DNA of 64,000 nt from Hydrogenophaga sp. (GCA_016741995.1 JACVCO010000007.1:1-64000), one strand, 5' to 3'; counted from the stretch's first letter, positions 1 through 15,184 are shown. Program-made: numbers and translations. The notes: generated by a model from the letters alone, not told the origin.

Positions 1-3138
<3,138 letters not shown>

Positions 3139-3151
3139 GGGAAGCACCCGC

Positions 3152-4696
3152 TCAGAGCTTGAAGACGCGCACGGTCTCGGTGACGGTGCCGGCCTGGGCC
3201 GACAGCGAAGCCGCCGAGGCCGAGAGCTGCTCGACCATGGCCGCGTTCTGCTGGGTGAGGCTGTCGAGCTGCGCCACGGCGGCGTTGACCTGCGCCACAC
3301 CCTGCGACTGCTCGAACGAGGCGGCGCTGATCTCGGCCACCAGCGCGCTCACGCGGCCGATCGAGCCCGCGGTTTCCTGCACCGTGGCCTGGGTTTCGCT
3401 CACCAGCTTCGCCCCCGCCTGCACCTGCAGTTCCGAATCGGCGATGAGGGCCTTGATTTCCTTGGCCGACTCGCGCGCCCGCGCGGCGAGCGAGCGCACC
3501 TCGCCGGCCACCACCGCGAAGCCGCGGCCGTGTTCACCGGCGCGCGCGGCCTCCACCGCGGCGTTGAGCGCGAGCAGGTTGGTCTGGAAGGAGATGCCGT
3601 CGATCACGCCGACGATTTCATTGATGCGCTGGCTGGCGGCCTGGATGTCGGCCATGCGGCGCGCCACCGATTCCACCGCGGCACCGCCGCGCTCGGCGAG
3701 CTCGCGCGCCGAGTTGGCGAGCGCGGCGGCGCGCTGTGCGGAGTCGGCGTTGGTCTTGATGGTGGCGGTCATCTGTTCGAGCGAGGCCGCGGTCTGCTGC
3801 AGGCTGCCGGCCTGCGCTTCGGTGCGCGAGCTCAGGTCGGCGCTGCCGGCGCTGATCTCGCGGGTGGCGTTGTGCATGCCGTCGACCTGGGTGCGCACGT
3901 CGCTCACCACGGCCTGCAGGTTCACGTTGAGCTGGGTCAGGCCGCGGTGGATCTGACCGATCAGGCCCTTGCCGCTTTCGGCCTGGCGCGTGGCCAGATC
4001 GCCGGCGGCAAGGCGGTTGGCGGAGTCGAGGATGCGGCCCAGCGGCAGCGTGCCGTGGCGCTGCAGCAGCCAGCCCGCGCCCAGGGCCACCCCGCTGGTG
4101 ATGGCGATCGCCACGGCGTGGTTGGGCACATAAGAGCCCAGCACCGAACCGCCCGCGCCGATGGCCAGCAGCCAGAGCATGGTGCGCTGCCCCGACAACA
4201 CGCGCAGCGCACGGCCCATGCGCGAGACCGCCGTGTGCCGCAGCAGCTCGCCGCTGGCGAGCACGTGCACGCGCTGGCCGCTGGCGGCCTCTTCGCGCAT
4301 GCGGGCATAGAGCGCTTCGGCCTGCGCCACCTGCTCGCGCGTGGGCACGGTGCGCACCGACATGAAGCCGGTGATGCGCCCGCCGTCGAGCACCGGCGTC
4401 ACGTTGGCCTGCACCCAGTAGTGGTCGCCGTTCTTGCGGCGGTTCTTCACCAGGCCCGACCAGGGCTTGCCGCCCTGGATGGTGGCCCACATGTCGCGAA
4501 ACGCCTCCCGCGGCATGTCGGGGTGGCGGATCATGTTGTGCGGCTGGCCGATGAGTTCCTCGCGCTCGTAGCCGCTGACCTCGATGAACGAGGGGTTGCA
4601 GTAGACGATGTGGCTCTTGAGGTCGGTGGTCGAGACCAGGGTCTGACCGGCCTGCAAGGGGTATTCGCGTTGGGTGACGGGGCCGTTGTTGCGCAT
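3152..4696 (-). CDS. Aer-like PAS chemoreceptor (methyl-accepting chemotaxis protein)
   Basis: 514 residues. The start [14 protein letters not shown] at 4696 is chosen because a PAS domain begins immediately after it; the same frame runs open upstream but reads as nonsense. Residues about 15-120 form an Aer-type PAS domain (motifs [11 protein letters not shown] and IRHPDMP). A hydrophobic hairpin at about 170-210 anchors the protein with no sizeable periplasmic domain. A HAMP-like stretch and the long MCP coiled coil follow, with the highly conserved hairpin tip near residues 365-405 ([20 protein letters not shown]). This architecture suits a redox or energy-state receptor signalling through CheW/CheA. 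No C-terminal CheR pentapeptide is present: it ends VRVFKL. It sits between two hybrid kinase genes on the same strand. Confidence 0.93.
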   Translation of the reverse strand: MRNNGPVTQREYPLQAGQTLVSTTDLKSHIVYCNPSFIEVSGYEREELIGQPHNMIRHPDMPREAFRDMWATIQGGKPWSGLVKNRRKNGDHYWVQANVTPVLDGGRITGFMSVRTVPTREQVAQAEALYARMREEAASGQRVHVLASGELLRHTAVSRMGRALRVLSGQRTMLWLLAIGAGGSVLGSYVPNHAVAIAITSGVALGAGWLLQRHGTLPLGRILDSANRLAAGDLATRQAESGKGLIGQIHRGLTQLNVNLQAVVSDVRTQVDGMHNATREISAGSADLSSRTEAQAGSLQQTAASLEQMTATIKTNADSAQRAAALANSARELAERGGAAVESVARRMADIQAASQRINEIVGVIDGISFQTNLLALNAAVEAARAGEHGRGFAVVAGEVRSLAARARESAKEIKALIADSELQVQAGAKLVSETQATVQETAGSIGRVSALVAEISAASFEQSQGVAQVNAAVAQLDSLTQQNAAMVEQLSASAASLSAQAGTVTETVRVFKL

Positions 4697-4799
4697 GGGG
4701 GTCTCCGGGTGGTGTGTGGGCGGTGTGCTTCGGCTTTCGGCCGGCGGGTGCGGGCGCTGAGCCGGGAAAACTGGATCGGCCGGGTGAGGGACTCCGCAA

Positions 4800-7246
<2,447 letters not shown>

Positions 7247-7250
<4 letters not shown>

Positions 7251-7663
7251 CGCCCAAGCTCCGACGGCGGGCTGGCTTCTTCGCCCGGCAGGTGGCGCTG
7301 GGCCCACCAGCGCAACACCATGGGCAGCTCGCGCCAGAGCCAGGTGCTGGGGCGGCCGGGGGTGGCACCGGCACCGTCGTCATCGAACGCGAACACCTCC
7401 AGCTCGGCGCGCCAGCGCGCCAGTTGGGCGATCAGCGCGCGGCCGCCGGCGCGGTCGATGCGCGCGTCCACGATCGCCAGCGAGGGCGGTTCGGCCAGCG
7501 CCAGGCGCAAAGCGTCGAGGGGATCGCTGGTCCAGCGCACGCGCACCTGCACCGGCCAGCGCGAGAGCACCTCGCGCACCGTGGGCACGCAATGGGCGCG
7601 TGGGCAGACAACGAGCACGTCCACCGGATCGATCCGGGGAGAGCTGTCGGTGCAAATGGACAT
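7247..7663 (-). CDS. Degenerate receiver-like small protein
   Basis: 138 residues. The ATG at 7663 is preferred over one at 7681 because CGGAG lies just upstream of it. The fold pattern is receiver-like: a hydrophobic first strand VDVLVVCP, then LAIVDARID where the phospho-acceptor strand should be. The acidic pair after strand 1 and the conserved lysine near the end are missing, so it may be a pseudo-receiver that binds rather than accepts phosphate (inference). The C-terminus WWAQRHLPGEE is not receiver-like. It is coupled by ATGA overlap to the GAF hybrid kinase, which suggests it modulates that phosphorelay. No close named family was recognised. Confidence 0.75.
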
Positions 7664-7799
7664 TCGGATCTCCGGGTACATGGAGACCGATGGTGCGTCG
7701 GCACGGGCCGCGCCGATGCCGGGAAAGCTGGATGCGCCGCGGCGGAATCCGTGCAGCGGGCTGCCGTGGCGCGCCCGCCGTGCCGGGCGTCACGCCCGC

Positions 7800-8441
7800 T
7801 CAGAGGTCGTCGGCGCTGATCAGGCCTTCGCGGATGGCCAGGCGCACCAGCGCGGGGATGTCGGTGACGCCGAGCTTGGCCATGAGGCGGCTGCGGTAGC
7901 TCTCCACCGTCTTGGGCGACAGGTGCAGTTGCTCGCCGATGGCCGCGCTGGTCTGCCCCTGCACCACGAGCTGGATCACCTGCCGCTCGCGCACCGAGAG
8001 CGATTCCAGGCCGCCGGTTTCGTTGCCCTGGGTCAGGCCCTCGACCGCCAGCTCGGCCACCTCGCCGCCCAGGTGCTTGCGCCCGGCGGCCACCGCGTCC
8101 ACGGCCAGCAGCACCTCGCTCGCGGGCGAGCCCTTGAGCACGTAGCCGTGCGCGCCCAGGCGCATGGCCTCGGCCACGTGGCGCGGCTGGGCCGACATGG
8201 TGAGCATGATCACGCGCGTCGACAGCTTGCGCTTGACCAGTTGCTCCAGCAGCTCGAAGCCCGAGCGCGCGCCCAGCTGCAGGTCCAGCAGCAAGAGCGT
8301 GGGCGCCAGGCGAACGATCTCCGACAGCGCCGCGGTGGGGTTGTCGGATTCGCCCACCACGTTGTGGCCGGCGTCTTCGAGCACGGCCCGCAGGCCGTCG
8401 CGCAGCATCGCGTGGTCGTCAACGAGGTAGATGTCGCTCAT
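7800..8441 (-). CDS. NarL/FixJ-type response regulator
   Basis: 213 residues. Receiver domain (1-120) with the acidic pair in YLVDDH, phospho-acceptor Asp53 in LLLLDLQLG, and the Thr/Lys switch positions in MLTMSAQ and VLKGSP. A LuxR/GerE helix-turn-helix at about 147-205 has the typical LSVRERQVIQLV and LSPKTVESYRSRLMAKLGV. Its start overlaps the stop of the upstream kinase by 4 bases, marking it as the cognate partner. It is a DNA-binding output regulator whose targets are unknown. The 136 bases downstream, before the receiver-like gene, may hold the promoter of the next unit. Confidence 0.95.
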   Translation of the reverse strand: MSDIYLVDDHAMLRDGLRAVLEDAGHNVVGESDNPTAALSEIVRLAPTLLLLDLQLGARSGFELLEQLVKRKLSTRVIMLTMSAQPRHVAEAMRLGAHGYVLKGSPASEVLLAVDAVAAGRKHLGGEVAELAVEGLTQGNETGGLESLSVRERQVIQLVVQGQTSAAIGEQLHLSPKTVESYRSRLMAKLGVTDIPALVRLAIREGLISADDL

Positions 8442-11080
8442 GTGGTGTCTCCCTTGGGTTCAGGCTGCAGGTTGTCGCGCATGGAATCGAGCGAACCGAA
8501 GGCGCTGTCGCCCAGTTCGGCGCTGCCCGGGCGCGCGGTCCAGATCAGGGTGATGAGGGTGCCGCCTTCGCGGCGCGCGCGCGCCTGGATGCGCGCGCCG
8601 ATGGCGAGCGCGCGTTCGCGCATGCCCACCATGCCCAGGTGGCCCGGCCGGCCATCGGCCACCTCGGGCGGCAGGCCGATGCCGTCGTCGCCGATGTCCA
8701 GCCGCAGCCGCTCGGCGTTGCCGGCCACGCGCACCCGCACCTGCGTGCCGTGCGCATGTTCCAGTGCGTTGGCCACCGCCTCGCGCACCACCATGAAGCC
8801 CACGTATTCCACGTCTTCGGGCCAGCGCTGGTCGTTGAGTCCGGGCTCGTGCGCCAGGGTCAGCTTCACCGGCTCGGCCTCCGGCATGCGTTGGCGGATT
8901 TCGTTGTCCAGCGCGGCCACGAGGCCGGCTTTCTCCAGCAGCGGCGGGCGCAGCTTGATGAGCGCCTGGCGCACCTCGAGGATGGCCTGGTCGATCTGCT
9001 GGTTCACCGTGTTCGCGCGCGACTGCGCCCGCGGCGACAGCGTCACGTCGCGCATCTGGGTGCTCAGCGAGTCGAAGGACAGGCGCAGCGCGCTCAGCGT
9101 CTGGCCAAGTTGGTCGTGCAGGGTCTGCGCGAGTTCGCGCGTGGTCACCTGCTCCTGGTGCAGCAGGCGCTGCGTGAGTTCGGACAGCTCGACCTGGTAG
9201 CGCGAGAGCGCCTGCTCGGCGCGCACGCGCTCGCTCACGTCGCGCAGGATGGCGGTGAGCAGCTTGGCGCCGTGCACGTTGACCTGCGAGATCGACGCCT
9301 CGAGTTCGAGCTCGACGCCATCGGCGCGCAGGCCCCGGACCCGGCCGAAGCCCATGGGCCGCGTGGTGGTGCTGGACTCGGCGAAATGGCGCATCAGCGC
9401 CATGTGGTCGCGCCGCAGCTCGGACGGCAGCAGCGCGTCCAGCGGCTGGCCGAGCATGTCTGCCTCGCTGCGCCCGAAGATGCGCGCGGCCGCGGGGTTG
9501 AAGAGGGTGATCTGCCCCCGCATGTCGACGCTGATGACCGCGTCGCTGGCCGCGTTGATCACCGCGGCCAGCACATCGCCCTGCTCGCGCAGGCGCTGCG
9601 CGCTCTGGCGCTCGCCCGTGAGGTCGTGCACCTGCGCGAGCACGCCCAGGGGTTCGCCGTCGGCGCCGAGCACCTTGGTGAGCCACCACTCGCCCCACAT
9701 CTCGGTGCCGTCGCGCAGCAGCATGTGGCCGTGGAAACCGCGCGGCTCGTTGGTGTGCTCCATTTCCCGCCGCAGGTCCTGGCGCACGCGGTCCGCCGGG
9801 TCCTTGTCGCGGAAGATCTCGTCGACATGGCGGCCTTCGGCCTCGGCCGCGCTCCAGCCGAACACGCGCTCGGCCGCGAGGTTCCAGAACAGCACGCGGT
9901 AGTTCATATCGACCAGGTAGATCGGTGCGGGCAGGTGGGCCAGCACGGTCTGCAGCCGGCTCGCGTCGTGCAGCACGTGCGCCAGGGCCTGGTCGCTGCG
10001 CGAGCCGCTGCCCCGCGCGGGCAGGCGGCGCATCTGTTCGGTGATCACCCGCAACACCGCACCCGGCGTGTTGTCGGCGGCGGGGTCGAGCTTCGCGGCC
10101 ACGGCGTCGAGCATTTCGCTGTAGGGGCGCGAGAGCCGGCGCGAGACCCAGAAGCCCACGAGGCCGAGCAGCAAGGCGGTGGTGCCACCGGCCAGCAGGA
10201 TGCTGCGTTCGAGCTCGCGCACCGGCGCCAGCACCAGCGCCAGCGGCTGCCAGGCCACCACCTGCCAATCGGTCTGCAGGAGCGAGTCGGTGGGCTTGAT
10301 GGCGATGCGCACCAGCAGCCGGCGTTCGCCGTCATCGCCTTCGAAGACGAGTGGCTCGCCCTCCGGCATGGCCAGCAGTTGCGCCCACTGCACCGGCGTC
10401 ACCGGCGCGCGCTCGCCCAGCAGGCGCTCGCCCTTGGCGCTGGAGAGCTCGATCTGCAGGCCGCGCTGCGTCTCGGCGGGGCCGAGCACGCGCTCGCGCA
10501 AGGCGTCGAAGAACGCCGCGTCGAGGTGCGCGGCCAGCACCCCGGCGCGCGCGCCCAGGGCATCGGCATAGGGTTGGGCGATGTCGGCCAGTTCCCGGGG
10601 CACCGGCATCTGCCGCGCCTGCATGGGCGCCACCAGCGCCAGCGGCGGGTGCAGGCTGCCGAACCACAGGCCGCGCATGCCTTCCAGGTACACCGGCCGC
10701 TTCGCGATGTTGTTGCCTTCCAGGAGGCCGTCGCTGCCGACGATCACGGTGCCGCTCGCGTCGGTGGCACCGATCCACACATAGGCCGGCGAACTGCGCT
10801 TGAGGCGGTTGAGGTGCTGGCGCCAGGCCGAGGTATCCAGACCGAGCGCGGGCATGGCCGCGACCAGTTCAAGCTCCGAGGTGCGGCGCGCAAGCGTGCG
10901 CGCCACCTGATCGGCGTAGACAGCGGCGGCTTGCTCGACGCGTTGTCCCGCGCGCCGCTCCAGTTCGTCCCCGACGATGCGCTCGACCAGCCAGATGACG
11001 AGCGCCAGCAGCAGTACGGCAACGGCTGCCGGCAACAGCGGCAGCCACAGCTGCACCGAGCGTTTTCGGTGTTGCGCCAT
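8438..11080 (-). CDS. Membrane PAS sensor histidine kinase (NarX/UhpB-type HisKA_3)
   Basis: 880 residues. The ATG at 11080 (MAQHRKRSV) has GGAG ten bases upstream. A membrane helix at about 11-33 is followed by a large periplasmic region to about residue 290 (Cache-like by position, not by a motif I can name), then a second helix near 300-325 (LLAGGTTALLLGLVGFWV). Two PAS domains follow (YLVDMNYRVLFWNLAAERVFG and ISVDMRGQITLFNPAAARIFG). The phospho-acceptor is His655 in TLHDQLGQTLSALRL, the HisKA_3 pattern of kinases paired with NarL-type regulators. The C-terminal ATPase has DDGIGLPP and HLGMVGMRERA. It forms a two-gene operon with the regulator at 7800-8441. Confidence 0.95.
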   Translation of the reverse strand: MAQHRKRSVQLWLPLLPAAVAVLLLALVIWLVERIVGDELERRAGQRVEQAAAVYADQVARTLARRTSELELVAAMPALGLDTSAWRQHLNRLKRSSPAYVWIGATDASGTVIVGSDGLLEGNNIAKRPVYLEGMRGLWFGSLHPPLALVAPMQARQMPVPRELADIAQPYADALGARAGVLAAHLDAAFFDALRERVLGPAETQRGLQIELSSAKGERLLGERAPVTPVQWAQLLAMPEGEPLVFEGDDGERRLLVRIAIKPTDSLLQTDWQVVAWQPLALVLAPVRELERSILLAGGTTALLLGLVGFWVSRRLSRPYSEMLDAVAAKLDPAADNTPGAVLRVITEQMRRLPARGSGSRSDQALAHVLHDASRLQTVLAHLPAPIYLVDMNYRVLFWNLAAERVFGWSAAEAEGRHVDEIFRDKDPADRVRQDLRREMEHTNEPRGFHGHMLLRDGTEMWGEWWLTKVLGADGEPLGVLAQVHDLTGERQSAQRLREQGDVLAAVINAASDAVISVDMRGQITLFNPAAARIFGRSEADMLGQPLDALLPSELRRDHMALMRHFAESSTTTRPMGFGRVRGLRADGVELELEASISQVNVHGAKLLTAILRDVSERVRAEQALSRYQVELSELTQRLLHQEQVTTRELAQTLHDQLGQTLSALRLSFDSLSTQMRDVTLSPRAQSRANTVNQQIDQAILEVRQALIKLRPPLLEKAGLVAALDNEIRQRMPEAEPVKLTLAHEPGLNDQRWPEDVEYVGFMVVREAVANALEHAHGTQVRVRVAGNAERLRLDIGDDGIGLPPEVADGRPGHLGMVGMRERALAIGARIQARARREGGTLITLIWTARPGSAELGDSAFGSLDSMRDNLQPEPKGDTT

Positions 11081-11239
11081 GGGTGGCGTTCTCCTTCTCC
11101 CTGACCGGTGCCCGGCCGGTCCGCTGATGGGCAAGGCCGAATGTAAAGTACCCGGTGGGGTATGGACAACCTCCCTGGGCGCGCGATGGCCGCCCGAAGG
11201 CGGCCTCGCCCCGGCGGAGCGTGTCAGGTGTCACGATTC

Positions 11240-11268
11240 GCCCGCCCCGGCACAGGGCGCGGGCGGGC
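11240..11268 (-). terminator. G+C hairpin downstream of the CoA-transferase gene
   Basis: GCCCGCCC at 11240-11247 pairs with GGGCGGGC at 11261-11268, giving an 8-bp all-G+C stem 12 bases beyond the stop at 11281. No run of U follows, so it is either a factor-assisted stop or an mRNA 3'-end stabiliser. Confidence 0.4.
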
Positions 11269-11280
11269 GCTTCGGCGGCG

Positions 11281-12528
11281 TCAGGCCACCGGGGCAGCGG
11301 CCTGCGGCGCCGCGATGGCGCCCGCGTCGGCCAGGCCCTGCAGCTCGGCCTCGTCGAAGCCGAACTCGCGCAGCACCTCGGCGGTGTGCTCGCCCACCAG
11401 CGGGGCCGGGCCGGTGCGCGTGGGGCTCACGCCGTCGAAGTGCACCGGGCAGCCCACCGCCTTGTCCAGCCCGGCACGGGTGTCGTGGTTGTCGATCACC
11501 ATGCCCACGGCGCGCGTTTGCGGGTGGCTCAGCGCCTGCCCCACGTCCTGCACCGGGCCCACGGGCACGCCCGCCTGTGCGAGCGCCTGCGTCCAGTGCG
11601 CCACCGACCCGGTGCCCAGCACCGCGGTGATGAGGGTTTCGAGTTCGCGGCGGTTGGCCAGGCGCGCGGCGCCGGTGACGAAGCGCTCGTCCTGCGCCCA
11701 CTCGGGGTGCCCGAGCGTGGCGGCGATGCGCAGCCAGTTCGCCTGGTTGCCGCCGCCGATGGCGATGGCGCCGTCGGCGCAGGCGTAGGTCTGGTACGGC
11801 GCGATCAGCGGGTGCGCCGTGCCCATGGGCCGCGCGACGACGCCCCGGGAGAAGTAGGCCGCGGCGAACCAGTAGGTCTGCTGCATGCAGGCCTGCAGCA
11901 GCGAGGTGTCGACGCGCCCGCCCTGGCCGGTGCGCAGGCGGCGGATGTAGGCGGCCAGCACGCCCAGCGCGGCCAGGATGCCGGCGTTCACATCGGCCAC
12001 CGAAATGCCGGGCTTCACGCCCGAACGGCCTTCCTCGCCGGTGACGCTGATGAGGCCGGAGAAGGCCTGCAGGATCAGGTCGAAGCCGCCCTGCTCGGCC
12101 AGCGGCCCGGTGCGGCCGTAGCCGGAGATGGCGGCGTAGATGAGGCGCGGGTTGGCGCGCAGGAGCACCTCGTGGCCGAGCCCGAGGCGCTCCATGGTGC
12201 CGACGCGGAAGTTCTCGGTCACCACGTCGACCTGCGCCACCATGCGCAGCAGCGCCGCGCGCCCTTCGGCCGTGCGCAGGTCCAGCGCCACCGAGCGCTT
12301 GCCGCGGTTGATCATCACGAAGGCGGGCGACAGGCCGAGATCGCCCGGGCGCTGGTAGCCGCGCGCGTCGTCGCCACCGGGAAAGCGCTCGACCTTGATC
12401 ACGTCGGCGCCCATGTCGGAGAGCAGCACGCCGCACACCGGGCCGGCCATGATCTGCGAGAGCTCGAGCACCTTCAGGCCCGCGAGCGGGCGGTCGAAGT
12501 CCTCGGGCAGGGCGGTCTGCTCGGTCAT
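11281..12528 (-). CDS. CaiB/BaiF family III CoA-transferase
   Basis: 415 residues, the usual length for the family. It transfers CoA between a CoA-thioester donor and a carboxylic acid. The N-terminal signature LKVLELSQIMAGPVCGVLLSDMGADVIKVE is interrupted only by normal variation. The catalytic aspartate is predicted as Asp179 in ISVADVNAG, and the family motif NRGKRSVALDL is intact. It is cotranscribed with the Bug receptor (4 bases between stop and start) and, further upstream, a crotonase. This points to import of a carboxylate, activation as a CoA ester, and further conversion. The substrate is not evident. Confidence 0.93.
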   Translation of the reverse strand: MTEQTALPEDFDRPLAGLKVLELSQIMAGPVCGVLLSDMGADVIKVERFPGGDDARGYQRPGDLGLSPAFVMINRGKRSVALDLRTAEGRAALLRMVAQVDVVTENFRVGTMERLGLGHEVLLRANPRLIYAAISGYGRTGPLAEQGGFDLILQAFSGLISVTGEEGRSGVKPGISVADVNAGILAALGVLAAYIRRLRTGQGGRVDTSLLQACMQQTYWFAAAYFSRGVVARPMGTAHPLIAPYQTYACADGAIAIGGGNQANWLRIAATLGHPEWAQDERFVTGAARLANRRELETLITAVLGTGSVAHWTQALAQAGVPVGPVQDVGQALSHPQTRAVGMVIDNHDTRAGLDKAVGCPVHFDGVSPTRTGPAPLVGEHTAEVLREFGFDEAELQGLADAGAIAAPQAAAPVA

Positions 12529-12532
12529 CCGC

Positions 12533-13516
12533 TCAACCTTCCATCTTGATGCCGGCGGTCTTGATGACCTGGCCCCACTTGGCGTGGTCGGCGCGGATGC
12601 GCTCGATCAGCCAGGCGGGCGTCTGGACCGCCGCGTCCTCGACGCCGTAGCGCTCGAGCGTGGCGACCACCTCGGGGTCGGCCATGGTTTGCACCATGGC
12701 CTGCTGCAGGCGCTGCGCGATCGGCGCCGGCAACTGCGGCGGCGCGACCATGGCGAACCAGGGCGTGGCCTCGTAGCCGGCCACGCCCTGCTCGGCGATG
12801 GTGGGCACGTTCTTCAGGCTGGCGGCGCGCTGCGCCGAGGTGACGGCGAGGGCGCGCATGCGCCCGGCCTGGATCAGCGGCAGCGCCGGCGCGATGGTGG
12901 CGAACGCCACCTGCACCTGGCCGGCCATGAGGTCGTTCATCGCCGGCGCCGCGCCGCGGTAAGGCACGTGGCGGATCTGCGTGCCGGTGAGCTGCTTGAA
13001 CAGCTCGCCCGCCAGTTGGTGCGGCGAGCCGATGCCCGAGGAGGAGTACGCGTAGGCCTCGGGCTTTTCCTTGAGCAGGCGGATCAGCGAGGGCACGTCG
13101 TTGGCGGGCACGTCGTTGTTGACCAGCAGCACCAGGCCGCTGGCGCCCACGAAGCCCAGGGGCGTGAAGTCGCGCACCGGGTCGTAGGGCACGCTGCGCA
13201 GGTTGGGAATGATCGCCATGCTGCCGGTGTCGGCCAGGTAGAGGTGGTAGCCGTCGGCCGGCTGGCGCGCCACGTAGGCCGCGGCGATGGCGCCGCCCGC
13301 GCCGGGGCGGTACTCGAACACCACGGGCTGGCCGAGCAGTTTCTCCAGCCGCACGGCCAGGGTGCGGGCCACGATATCGGCCGCGCCGCCGGTGCTGTAG
13401 CCGATGTGCAGCTTGAAGGCCTGCGACGGCCAGGTGTTGGCGTGCAGGGCGGGCACGGCCAGCGCCGCGGGGGCCGCGCCCATCAGGCGCAGCAGGGTTC
13501 GTCGATCGATGTGCAT
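12533..13516 (-). CDS. Bug-family tripartite tricarboxylate transporter substrate-binding protein
   Basis: 327 residues with a twin-arginine-like signal (DRRTLLRLMGAAPAALAVP, cleavage near the ALHA segment). The mature protein shows Bug-family landmarks: GYSTGGAADIVARTLA, a conserved RPGAGG loop, and HVPYRGAAPAMNDLMAGQVQ. The ATG at 13516 has GGAGAC upstream. Bug proteins are periplasmic receptors for carboxylates and other small molecules and are hugely expanded in Burkholderiales. No TctA/TctB membrane partners are nearby, so it either shares a distant permease or acts in sensing. It lies between the crotonase and CoA-transferase genes in one operon. Confidence 0.93.
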   Translation of the reverse strand: MHIDRRTLLRLMGAAPAALAVPALHANTWPSQAFKLHIGYSTGGAADIVARTLAVRLEKLLGQPVVFEYRPGAGGAIAAAYVARQPADGYHLYLADTGSMAIIPNLRSVPYDPVRDFTPLGFVGASGLVLLVNNDVPANDVPSLIRLLKEKPEAYAYSSSGIGSPHQLAGELFKQLTGTQIRHVPYRGAAPAMNDLMAGQVQVAFATIAPALPLIQAGRMRALAVTSAQRAASLKNVPTIAEQGVAGYEATPWFAMVAPPQLPAPIAQRLQQAMVQTMADPEVVATLERYGVEDAAVQTPAWLIERIRADHAKWGQVIKTAGIKMEG

Positions 13517-13578
13517 GTCTTGTCTCCTTCGTTGTGATGGGTGTCGGCCACGGTTGCGTGGCCGCGGCCGCGCGTGGC

Positions 13579-14385
13579 TCAGCGGCCCTTGAACACCGGC
13601 GACCGCTTCTCTTGCCAGGCGCGCATGCCTTCGCGCAGGTCTTCGCTGGCCAGGCTGGCGCGGTGCCGCGCGTCGCTCGCGACCACATCGAGCTCGCCGC
13701 GGGCGATCTCGTTGAGCGAGCGCTTCATGCCCTCCACCGCGCGCGGCGCCTGCGCGCTCAGGGTGCGCACCAGCGCGTCCACGGCGCTGTCCAGGGCCTC
13801 GGGCGCCACCACGTCGGTGAGGTAACCGATGCGCAGCATTTCCTCGGCCTTGATGGTGGCGGCGGTGAGGAAGAGCCGGCGCGCGGCGTTGGTGCCCAGG
13901 CGGTGCGACCAGCGGATCAGGCCTTCGGTGTAGTAGTGCAGGCCCAGGCGGCTGGCGGGCATGAACATCTCGCAATCGCTGCGACCGACCCGGAAATCGC
14001 AGCTCAGCGCGAGGTCCGTCGCGCCACCGTAGACGCTGCCGTTGAGGCGGCACACGGTGGGCACGCGCAGGCGCTCCAGCTCCAGCGTCATGGCCGGGAA
14101 GTCGGGCAGCGGGCGTTCGGCCCGGCCCGCCGGCGCGATGGCGCCGCTGCGCTCGCCGAGCTCGTCGAGGTCGTAACCGGCGCTGAACACGCGGCCCACC
14201 CCGGTGAGCACGAGCACACGCACCTGCGCGTCGCGTTCGACCTCGGCCAGGATTTCGCGCAGGCGGATCACGTCCTCGGCCTGCATGCGGTTGAGCACCC
14301 GGGGGCGCTGCAGCGTCACGGTGGCCACGCCGTCGGCGATGGCCAGGTTGGGCAGGTCGCCCAGGCCCTCGTCTCTTGCATTCAT
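13579..14385 (-). CDS. Enoyl-CoA hydratase/isomerase (crotonase) superfamily protein
   Basis: 268 residues with the crotonase fold. The oxyanion-hole segments are FSAGYDLDEL and LNGSVYGGATDLAL. In bona fide hydratases the segment after GG carries a catalytic Glu; here it is GGATDLAL with Asp. The second catalytic Glu position (usually in PEI) reads MPASRLGLHY and lacks it. The reaction is therefore unlikely to be plain enoyl-CoA hydration and may be isomerisation, C-C cleavage or thioester hydrolysis (inference). First gene of a minus-strand operon with the Bug receptor and CoA-transferase, divergent from a GntR regulator. Confidence 0.88.
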   Translation of the reverse strand: MNARDEGLGDLPNLAIADGVATVTLQRPRVLNRMQAEDVIRLREILAEVERDAQVRVLVLTGVGRVFSAGYDLDELGERSGAIAPAGRAERPLPDFPAMTLELERLRVPTVCRLNGSVYGGATDLALSCDFRVGRSDCEMFMPASRLGLHYYTEGLIRWSHRLGTNAARRLFLTAATIKAEEMLRIGYLTDVVAPEALDSAVDALVRTLSAQAPRAVEGMKRSLNEIARGELDVVASDARHRASLASEDLREGMRAWQEKRSPVFKGR

Positions 14386-14400
14386 TTCTGTCTCCTTTCA

Positions 14401-14422
14401 GTTCTTATAAATTTATATGAAC
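14401..14422. promoter_or_regulatory. 22-bp near-perfect palindrome, probable GntR operator
   Basis: Arms GTTCTTATAAA and TTTATATGAAC differ from perfect symmetry at a single base pair. The A+T-rich site stands out sharply from its surroundings. It lies 15 bases upstream of the crotonase start and 88 bases upstream of the divergent GntR gene. That placement suits an operator that controls the crotonase operon and possibly the regulator itself. Confidence 0.65.
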
Positions 14423-14509
14423 GAATTTCCGAGGTCAAGGGCATTTGAAACCAGGGAAAACCACGATGCATGAATTCCCGAAACGGGCCCGGGCCGTACA
14501 CTGCCGCCC

Positions 14510-15184
14510 ATGAGCGACGCGACGACAACGGCCGAACGCACGGCGGCCACGGTGACCGACGAGGTGCGCCTGGCGCTGGAGGACGACATCCGGCAGGGCC
14601 GCCTGCGCCCGGGCGACGCGCTGGACGTGAAGGCGGTGGCCGAGCGTTTCGGCATCTCGCGCACACCGGCCAAAGAGGCGCTGCTGCAACTGGCCGCCGC
14701 CGGCCTCATGAACTTCTCGCCGCGCCGCGGTGCGGTGGTGACGCGGCTGGAGCCGCGCGAGGTGTTCGGCATGCTGGAGGTGCTGGCGGTGCTGGAATCG
14801 GAGGCCGCCCGGCTGAGCGCACGCCGCATGAGCAACGCGCAGCGCCAGGCGCTCGACGCCGTGCAGCAGGAGGCCGAGCTGGCTGTGGAACGCGACGACA
14901 TCGCCGCCTACACCGCGCTCAACCTGCGCTTGCACGACCTCATCTACCAGGGCTGCGAGAACAGCTACCTGGCGGGCCAGATCGTGCACATCCGCGAGCG
15001 GCTGGCGGCCTACCGGCCGGTGTCGTTCGAGCGGCCGGGCCGCATGAAGGCCTCGCACCGCGAGCACGGTGCCATCGTGCGCGCCATCGTGCGGGGCGAC
15101 GAACCCGAGGCGCACCGCGCGATGGTGGAGCACATCACCGTGGGCGGCACCGCGCAGGCCGAGCTGATGCTGCGCATGCGCTGA
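14510..15184 (+). CDS. GntR-family regulator, FCD-type
   Basis: 224 residues. Winged helix at about 15-80, with the recognition helix in FGISRTPAKEALLQLAAAGL and the wing SPRRGAVV. A C-terminal all-helical FCD effector domain carries the metal-ligand style residues NLRLHDLIYQG, HREHGAIVRAI and MVEHI. FCD regulators usually respond to carboxylates. Transcribed away from the crotonase, Bug and CoA-transferase operon with a palindrome in between, it is the obvious local repressor. It converges on the next GntR gene with 15 bases between the two stop codons. Confidence 0.93.
   Translation: MSDATTTAERTAATVTDEVRLALEDDIRQGRLRPGDALDVKAVAERFGISRTPAKEALLQLAAAGLMNFSPRRGAVVTRLEPREVFGMLEVLAVLESEAARLSARRMSNAQRQALDAVQQEAELAVERDDIAAYTALNLRLHDLIYQGCENSYLAGQIVHIRERLAAYRPVSFERPGRMKASHREHGAIVRAIVRGDEPEAHRAMVEHITVGGTAQAELMLRMR

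Noticed and set aside
11240..11268. Treating this hairpin as a firm intrinsic terminator.
   Set aside because: Stem is good but there is no U-run; left as low-confidence.
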